NCBI GenBank assembly: GCA_951799425.1
Contig: OX637394.1
Location: 32,276,001 to 32,340,000 of the forward strand
Direction of reading: 5' to 3'
Length of the DNA: 64,000 nt
Source of the DNA: Ilex aquifolium
Lineage: Eukaryota; Streptophyta; Magnoliopsida; Aquifoliales; Aquifoliaceae
The notes beneath the pieces are model-generated. The model was given only the letters and a program-made list of their open reading frames with translations, had not been told where the DNA came from and searched no databases. Numbering within the stretch: the stretch's first letter is position 1; each line of letters opens with the position of its first letter. The translations under genes were made by a program, and so were the position numbers. Below are positions 57,419 through 64,000 of the stretch, in pieces.

Positions 57419-59094
57419 AGACTGGAGATTCTACAAAACAATTTGTTTTCTTTCACTCATCTTTTACATTATGCACTTTTATTTTATGCACTTAAATTAT
57501 AAATTACTTTATGTTTTAATTATGCTGTTTGTTTTAAACTTGTTTATGTTTAACTAATTTTTGATAATTAATATGGACCTCATGTTAATTCTGTTAGGAG
57601 GATTATTTTATATAATTTACAGTTGAATTAAGTTAATATTCCTATGTTCTGTGAAAATAACCTTAATCTGATCACGTGGGATTTTCATATTTTAGTTCTA
57701 TATTATCTTAATATTTTCATTTGAACTTATTCTGTTACAGCACAAATAGATTTCTTTATTCCAAAAAACCTTGTGAAATATTACACTCTTTACATATTTA
57801 GTGGAGATGTATAACCAATTGAAGAATTTGAGCCAATCCTCCTTGGAGAGATATTCTACATCTACTCAAATAAATATCTTCAATTCTACGGTAAACTTTC
57901 TTTCAATAATCTCATTAATTTTGTCTTGATTAGCATTTGTTAGATTATATTATTAGCATTATCCTTGAAATTCTCTTATGTGGGATTAATACAGATAAAT
58001 AATTTCTGGAAAATGATCTTAGGCCATTTTTCATTATCTTTGAGCCTTGACCATTTCTTTTACAAAATTATATCTTTAGTCAACCATGATTGAGCCTAAA
58101 AGAGAATAAATTCTTTTCATGATACCTGAAAAACACATCCGAGCCACATGAAAATATATTAAACCTACTCTGGCTACATAATTTTCTTGCACACTCTTTT
58201 AAATTAGTATGCTACAGAAAAAAAAAAAAAAAGAAAAAAGGTGGAAAAGAGAAAAGAAAAGGGTATTGGCTATTCAAAGAAAAGAAAAAAACATAAAGAA
58301 AATAGCCAAGAAAATGAAAAATGGAAAGAATGAACATGTAAAATCTGAAAAGCAGAAAAGAGGTGTGCCACAATAGAAAAAGTAGCTTTTTGAAATCGCA
58401 TTGATGTCTTTTCTTAAACCTTAACCCAATGACCACGTCATAACCCAAAGAAAGTCCTTTTTTATTCCAGAAATTATACCTCTATATTAATCCTATATAT
58501 CCATAGAGGGAGAATGTTAATAATATGTCTGATATAATGTTAATATCCGATCATGAGATTATGTCAAATTTCGATTCTATTCAAATACCCGTTCTTCAGA
58601 AATGTTACATGTGATATTATTTGCTTCATTAACAATATTCCAATCACATGTAACTATTGAGAAAATAGTCACTATAATGAATATGTATTATTTGCTGAGT
58701 GTATTTCAGGAAAGGATTGACATCAAGACTACCATGAAAGATGGTAATATTTATGGAGTGATTTTTGAAACAAAAGAAATCATCACACACACAAGTTTTT
58801 ATAGAAATATTTAAATAATGTTACAACTAACGTGTGTTACTCTTAGAGTGATCAGAAAAAAGAAATATTTGAGCAATGCACAAGAATACTGAAGTTTGTA
58901 GGCAGCTTTACTGAAAACCTTCACGAGACAAAACTCGTTCCCTAGGAATCACCTAGGGGTTTAACGGCTTGTTGCATATGCCAAATGTAATCGTAAAAAA
59001 AAAATCTACGAAAATGATTTTACCTTTATTATGTTATTTTTATTTTTATTTTGTGAAATAATTTGTGTTTACTAGGGACTAGTAAAGTTTAAGT
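57419..59094 (+). other. 3' noncoding region of element G
   Basis: Matches F 27482-29240 and H 61278-63180 in order: GAGCCTTGACCATTTCTTTT, a purine-rich A/G tract (about 58216-58375), the hairpin block (58890-58995) and AGTAAAGTTTAAGT. There it breaks off: the polypurine tract and the first part of the 3' LTR are deleted. Confidence 0.75.
58890..58995 (+). other. Conserved hairpin-rich block (G copy)
   Basis: Three potential stems: ACGAG/CTCGT (58923-58927 with 58934-58938), CCCTAGG/CCTAGGG (58940-58946 with 58952-58958) and TTGCAT/ATGTAA (58972-58977 with 58985-58990, one G-U pair). Matches F 29040-29145 and H 63000-63105. Confidence 0.7.
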
Positions 59095-59264
59095 AAGACC
59101 AATTTGCAAAGCTTGAAGTCACGAAGGACCAAGGTGCAATAAAGAAACTTGGACTAATAAGAAGCTGACAAGTGGCAGCCCAAGAAGCCAACACCTAGCA
59201 CCACTGCAAGGCATGACCTTTGGGAAGGTGGAGATAGGGGTTGGGACCCCCCCTTGGCCGAAAG

Positions 59265-59286
59265 TTCCCCCCCCCCCCCCCCCCCC
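59265..59286. repeat. Poly-C run in the 3' LTR of G
   Basis: About 21 consecutive C bases just before the TATA box; the 5' LTR has a much shorter interrupted run. The exact length may be uncertain. Confidence 0.8.
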
Positions 59287-60115
59287 TCTATAAATAGGGG
59301 TGCCTTGTTCATTCTTCAAGCCATCCTTTTCCAAGCCTTTCAAGACTTCCCCAAGATCAATTCCCCCTTCATTTGGCCGGCCATACTTGAGCCAAGAAAG
59401 CTTTCCAAAGCTAGAAAGAAAGAAAGAAAGAGAGAAAGAAAAAGAAAGAGAAAGAGAAAGTTCAATACATAGCCGGTCTGTGATACACTTTTACTGTTAC
59501 TCTGTATTTCTACATTTCTATTGTATCTTTCTATTCGGATAGTTGAACTACCGCCACTTTTGTGTCTTAAATGATAATAAAGGTGGTTGTGTTTCAATTG
59601 TTCCTTGTGAAAGAAGTTTTACAATTTACCATTTAATTTCAGTTGTAATGACGAATAGTCACACTCCTTGTTTGTCTGTAGCAATGGAGCGTGAGTAGTC
59701 GTTTATACCCTTCAAACTAGGGTAAACATATGTATAATATTGGTTAGATTATGGAAATGATGATGTTTTATTTATATGTTTAATTATATATGTATTATAT
59801 GCTTAATGCGTGATATAGTGATGTACGTAATTCTGGTGTTGTGCCTGGAATTATGTCATCAGTATATTATAAGACCAGCCAGTTAAAGATTCACGGTGTT
59901 CCTACTGGTATGGCTTGTCCTCCATTAGAACGCTGAGGATTTTCTACTGATGTGTGGTACATAACCTAAATGATCCTCATGAATGGCTTGTCCTTCTGGG
60001 TTATTAGGGTTTCTTTACTTACTATATATCTAACTATACTGACAGTCTAACAACCACGGTGTTCCGACCGGAGTGGCTTGTCCTCCATTGGAATACAGAG
60101 GATGTTTAACTGGCA

Positions 60116-60116
<1 letters not shown>

Positions 60117-60168
<52 letters not shown>
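60117..60168. repeat. AT microsatellite
   Basis: About 25 AT dinucleotides. The 5' LTR has only a short broken (AT) run at the same place (about 51958-51974). Confidence 0.92.
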
Positions 60169-60171
<3 letters not shown>

Positions 60172-60920
60172 AGATGACCTATTGGGTAATTCAAGTATTC
60201 CTCATGAATGGCTTGTCCTTCTGGTTCACTTGAATTAGTTAATTGGTACGTCTATAACCGGCTTTCCTAACAAGTTACTGTGTTATGCTATAGTACCACC
60301 AGTTAACCTAAGAAGTGGTTGTGTTATGGTTTAATCTTTATGTACTTGCTATCAAGAGATCAATTGAATAACTCAAGTATTCCTCATGAATGGCTTGTCC
60401 TTCTGGTTTGCTTGGGTTAATCAATTGATGTAAATATAACCAGTTTTTCTAAGAAGTTGCTGTGTTATAAATTATTACCACCAGTTAGCCTAAGAAGCGG
60501 CTGTGTTATGGACTATATACATCAGACCTGCCGATTGACTTTCCAGTAAAATGGAAGTTAATTGTTGTGAGGTAGCATTTCCAGTAATCAACCAATATAA
60601 AGCATATGAATCCCTAAACTTAAGGGTATCTTTTATATTGTTATCACTTATACGCTTTACTTACGCATTTTATTATCTCCTCACTTTATTTCCGCATTTG
60701 ATTTAAATTAAATTAGTTATCAATCTAAGCTCACATCACAAGCTATCAAACATCATACTACTGCAAACAACAAACTTTACTGTTTTTCTTTTTTTTAAAA
60801 TCTAAATTACTAAAACTCTTCGTGGGATCGATACTTGGACTTAAACCGAGAAAAGTACAATTTGACCACTTATACTTGGGTGTATAATAATATAATTCAG
60901 ACCACTAAAAGTGCGAATCA

Positions 60921-61277
60921 GACCTCCCCTCACTGATCTTGACTGAGATGAAGAAGGGATGTGACGTGAAAAGAAGCTCACTCCCTTTTGGTACCTTGGT
61001 CACGGAAATGTGCAAGGATCACGGGATTTGGGTAAGGCCTGAGATGACGATACAAAGGCCAATGGGACCACTTAACAAGGCATCCTACCAGAGGATTCAA
61101 GTACATAATGGTGCCCCCACGACTAGACAGGAGGAGCCCCCTACCCGAGGGGTCGATGAGGTGCAGGATGAGCTCGATGAGGAGGAAGAGAGAGAGTTAG
61201 AGAGAGAGCATATGCAAACTCAGGAAGAGGCAGGCCCTAGTACAAGCACCAGCTCCCAGTGCTCACTTCGATAGATC
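60921..61277 (+). pseudogene. Env-like ORF of element H, right part
   Basis: Begins with the target duplicate GACCT and continues the interrupted reading: LPSLILTEMKKG, RSSLPFGTLVTEMCKDHGIW, GPLNKASYQRI. An acidic Glu-rich linker (EEEERELEREHM) and a Ser-rich end with a stop follow. It corresponds to residues about 222-330 of the G homologue. Weakly related acidic/helical text (AKKDEILHLL) follows the stop until about 61390. Confidence 0.82.
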
Positions 61278-63192
61278 ATACTTAGCATCGAAGCTAAGAA
61301 GGATGAGATTCTCCACCTTCTAAGGGATGGAGCTAGTAGAGAGGATGGAGTTGGTGAAGATTCAGAGAGGGTAGATATCTATTCTTGATAGTTGTGTGGA
61401 TAAGCTTCTTCTTTTGTGGTTCGTTGTGGAGGTTTAAAAGTTTTTTATGTGTTTTGTCCCTTCTTTTGTGAATGATCTGAATCTTTTCTTTTGTATTAGA
61501 ACGATGATATTTTGTGGAAATGAATGGTTCAGTTATCACTTTTATCTTTGTAAATACATGTGTAGAATTAGCATGATATTGTTACTTGTTAATAAATAAT
61601 GGAACAAATGTGGATTTTGAGACAGTTTGTTAAAGTGACTAATCACATGACCGGTTTGACACATGACCTAGCAATCTAGACTTCAAACCACAGATCTTTG
61701 AAAAATGGTATTCTCTCTACGCTAAAAATATCAAATGTACATTGGTATTTGTTATACTCAAGGTACAAGATGACCAAACTTGAAAAAGGAATTGATATAT
61801 AATCGACATCCCTTGAGAAACCTGACATAACCAGTGAAGATGACGAAAAGTACCATGGTAAGTTTCGAGCCTTGCGAAACTTCTGAGTGATAATCAACAT
61901 TTACTCAAGTAAGGTCTTTCACTCTCAATTTTTGAATAATCTCATTAAATTTGCTTTGATTGACGCAACTAAGGCAATCTGTTGACATATCACTCAAGAA
62001 ATCTATTCATACGACACATACATGTGCACATACTTGAGAAAGGATCTTAAGGCCATCTCTTTTACTTAATTTTGAGCCTTAAGCCATTTCTTTTACAAAA
62101 TTATATCCCTCGTTAACAGTGATTGAGCCTTTAATGTACGATCTTTTTTCCAAATAGCACGTATGATTACCAAGCCACAAGAGAATATACTTGACATACC
62201 TTTGCTATCTAATTTTCTTACACCCTCTTATAATTCAATATGATACAGAAATGCAAGGAAAAGGGAAAAGACTATGGAGGCTACTATTCAATGACAAGAA
62301 AAATCGGTGGGAACAATTGAAATAGAAAAGAAACAGAAAGGCAGGAAATTGTCAAGAAAGTGAAAAATGAGAAAAATGAAAGAAAGAAATATCATTTCTG
62401 GGCAAAATGTCGAAAAGCTAGAAAAAAGTGTGCTACATTACAGAATGAAAGGATAGCTTTTGAATACCATTGACGTCATTTCATTAACCACTGACCTTTG
62501 GCCACATTACAACCTATGAAAAACCCTAATTGATCTCAAGTTTGTTTCATGCATGTGTCGTCAACCAAAAGTGGGGTATGGTAAATAGTATTTCTTTAAT
62601 GACATCAATATTGTTTCCTTAAAATTCACTCCCTTACTAATTGTTTACGTGATTTTTCGATTGGCCATCTTCTGATCACATGTCCCTTGAGAGACAAGTC
62701 ACTATAATCGGAGCGAATTTTTGTTGAGAGCATTCTAAGAGAGGTTTGAGAAATCAAAGCTATCCATGGAAGGTGGTAGAATGGAATGCTTGTTATATAA
62801 CAATTCTTTGTTGCTAGAATGATCATTCCTACTACACAGAGAATTTCAAATACCAATGTGACAGATGCTAATTTTTGCATAGAATAAATAACTATGGAAA
62901 AGAAATGTGCAGGATCTAAGTCGAAACTGAGGGTTGGGTGTCCCAACGACCATGATGATAACTTACTTTAACCAACAATCCCACATACACATCTGCTCAA
63001 CTGAAGTTTGTGGGTAGCTTCACTGAAAATCTTCACAAGACAACACTCATCCGCTAGGGTAAACCTAGTGGTTTAACGGCTTGTTGCATACGCTAAATGC
63101 AACCGGATGACCTACGAAAAAGGCATTATAAATAGATTTTTATTCAATTGTTGTTGTATTACTAGAAACTAGCAATATTTAGGTTGGGGAGG
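61278..63192 (+). other. 3' noncoding region of element H
   Basis: No gene. Shared landmarks with F and G: TTGAGCCTTAAGCCATTTC (62083), AATTTTCTTACACCCTC (62211), a purine-rich tract (62240-62400) and the hairpin block (63000-63105). Confidence 0.7.
63000..63105 (+). other. Conserved hairpin-rich block (H copy)
   Basis: CCGCTAGG (63051-63058) pairs with CCTAGTGG (63064-63071), and TTGCAT (63084-63089) with ATGCAA (63097-63102). The first stem seen in F and G is lost here through two G-to-A type differences. Confidence 0.65.
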
Positions 63193-63194
63193 TG
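63180..63194 (+). promoter_or_regulatory. Polypurine tract of element H
   Basis: TAGGTTGGGGAGGTG directly before the LTR start TGATGAGTAG, like the tract of F. Confidence 0.75.
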
Positions 63195-64000
63195 TGATGA
63201 GTAGTTAAAATTAGCATATCACTATGCCTTTTTAAGACTAATTATACTTTGATGGAGTTTAAATGATGACATTTAAGGTCTTAAAGTAAACAAGGGCTCA
63301 AGGGCAACAAATATCAAACTTGAGTGTAACACCAGCATATTGGGGGATAAAATTGGAAAAGCTTGAAACAAAGCAAGAACGTTCGAACGCCAACTCACGT
63401 TCGAACGTTCCCTTAAATTATTTGAAGACCATACTACTGTTGTAGATGAGAAGAAAAATATTTGAAGTACTTGAGTACCACGTTCGAATGCCCAATGACG
63501 TTCGAACGTTCTCCTCCACTATTAAGGACCAGGCTAATGAGTGCAGAAGCAGTGGTTCAAAGTGTATGAAAGTAGATCTCCAGAAGACCACAGGCCACTT
63601 GAGTGGGAAGATCAGACCCCATCTGGCATTCGAACCCCCATCTAGCACAGACAGAACCAACGTTCGAACGACAAACAATGTTCGAACGCTCATCAAGAGA
63701 AGACGATAACAACGTTCGAAAGCTAGACAACGTTCGAATGTTGTCCCAAGACAGGCTGCAGAGTGGTTGATCTTCTCTCCGGACATTGGGACTTTCACTT
63801 GGACTTTGGAGGCCTTGTACTATTCCTCCACACTACCTTTCCCCCCCTCCTCTCCTTGCCTATAAATACTCCCATTGTGGGAGCTTCAAGGAAGGTCTTG
63901 GAGTTGGTTCTTGGACAAGACCAACATTTTCTTATCATGTTAGTCTTAGACTTAGGTTTATAATTACATGCATAGAGGGACATAGATCATCTTTTGGTTG
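63195..64000 (+). repeat. 3' LTR of element H (runs off the window)
   Basis: Begins TGATGAGTAGTTAAAATTAG after the polypurine tract. U3 carries nine TTCGAA sites, mostly as CGTTCGAACG, between 63380 and 63742. TATA box TATAAATA at 63861-63868. The body is diverged from the F and G LTRs, so H is a separate family. Confidence 0.8.
63861..63868 (+). promoter_or_regulatory. TATA box of the element H LTR
   Basis: TATAAATA after a pyrimidine-rich run, about 120 bp downstream of the last TTCGAA site and 666 bp into the LTR. Confidence 0.65.

Larger units (their letters stand above)
50795..60920 (+). mobile_element. Element G: Athila-like element without RT and integrase
   Basis: Bounded by a perfect 5-bp target duplicate GACCT (50790-50794 and 60921-60925), with ends TGATTAACC and GTGCGAATCA. 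Contents: 5' LTR, tRNA-Asp-type primer site, gag, protease, small conserved frame, env-like ORF, 3' noncoding region, 3' LTR lacking its first part. It splits the env-like ORF of H at the codons for NIDL and PSLI. The LTRs differ by a few tens of bases by eye, so G is older than A and I. Confidence 0.95.
59095..60920 (+). repeat. 3' LTR of element G, first ~158 bp missing
   Basis: Aligns with 50953-52711 of the 5' LTR. The first 158 bp of the LTR and the adjacent polypurine tract are gone, joined as TTTAAGT to AAGACC. TATA box at 59289-59296, directly after a run of C. Longer than its partner by expansion of the C run and of an AT microsatellite. Confidence 0.93.

Noticed and set aside
50158..61277. 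True viral-type envelope gene in H or G
   Set aside because: No signal peptide, furin-like site or transmembrane helix could be seen; the resemblance is to the plant-transposon ORF family, so env-like is only positional.
1..64000. Host genes, organelle DNA insertions, rRNA or centromere satellite
   Set aside because: Looked for and not recognised; the 6010-bp periodicity is element I and not a satellite.

Overview
This window is plant repetitive DNA, most likely pericentromeric or other heterochromatin of a flowering plant. No host gene was recognised. Nearly every kilobase belongs to Ty3/gypsy LTR retrotransposons of two kinds. The first kind is chromovirus-like (Tekay/Del-type): tRNA-iMet primer sites (TGGTATCAGAGC), a single gag-pol frame, and a chromodomain-like C-terminus. 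The second kind is Athila-like: a tRNA-Asp-type primer site, Athila-type gag and protease, and an extra ORF between pol and the 3' LTR that resembles the family known as 'putative plant transposon protein' or env-like. I name the elements A to I.

Left half, 1-31118: a Russian-doll stack whose left arms mostly lie off the window. A (+, 1-9879) is nearly complete, with an intact 1540-residue gag-pol and two almost identical 2.47-kb LTRs. It sits inside the integrase region of B (-, 9880 to about 15895). To the right come the 3' end of C (+, to 20005); the gag-pol and 5' LTR of D (-, 20006-26848), which C interrupts; the end of an LTR of E (+, 26849-27013), which D interrupts; and the 3' end of F (+, 27014-31118), which E interrupts. 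F in turn splits the reverse-transcriptase catalytic box of H.

Right half, 31119-64000: H (+), an old Athila-like element, is the matrix. Its pol remnant (31119-33341), a small conserved 137-codon frame, a promoter-like segment, an env-like ORF (50158 to 61277), a 3' noncoding region and the start of its 3' LTR (63195 onward) are separated by two further insertions. Element I (-, 34805-49833, TSD TGGGA) has the unusual structure LTR-internal-LTR-internal-LTR. Its middle LTR is a chimera of the two outer ones, as expected from unequal crossing over. Element G (+, 50795-60920, TSD GACCT) is an Athila-like element that lost reverse transcriptase, RNase H and integrase but keeps gag, protease, the small frame and the env-like ORF.

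Only A looks coding-competent. B, C, D, F, G, H and I are non-autonomous or decayed. The points most worth following are the tandem element I and its crossover interval, the equal-length small frame with a shared amber codon in G and H, a hairpin-rich conserved block before the 3' LTR in F, G and H, and an LTR-like promoter arrangement in front of the env-like ORF of H. Sequence comparisons were made by eye.
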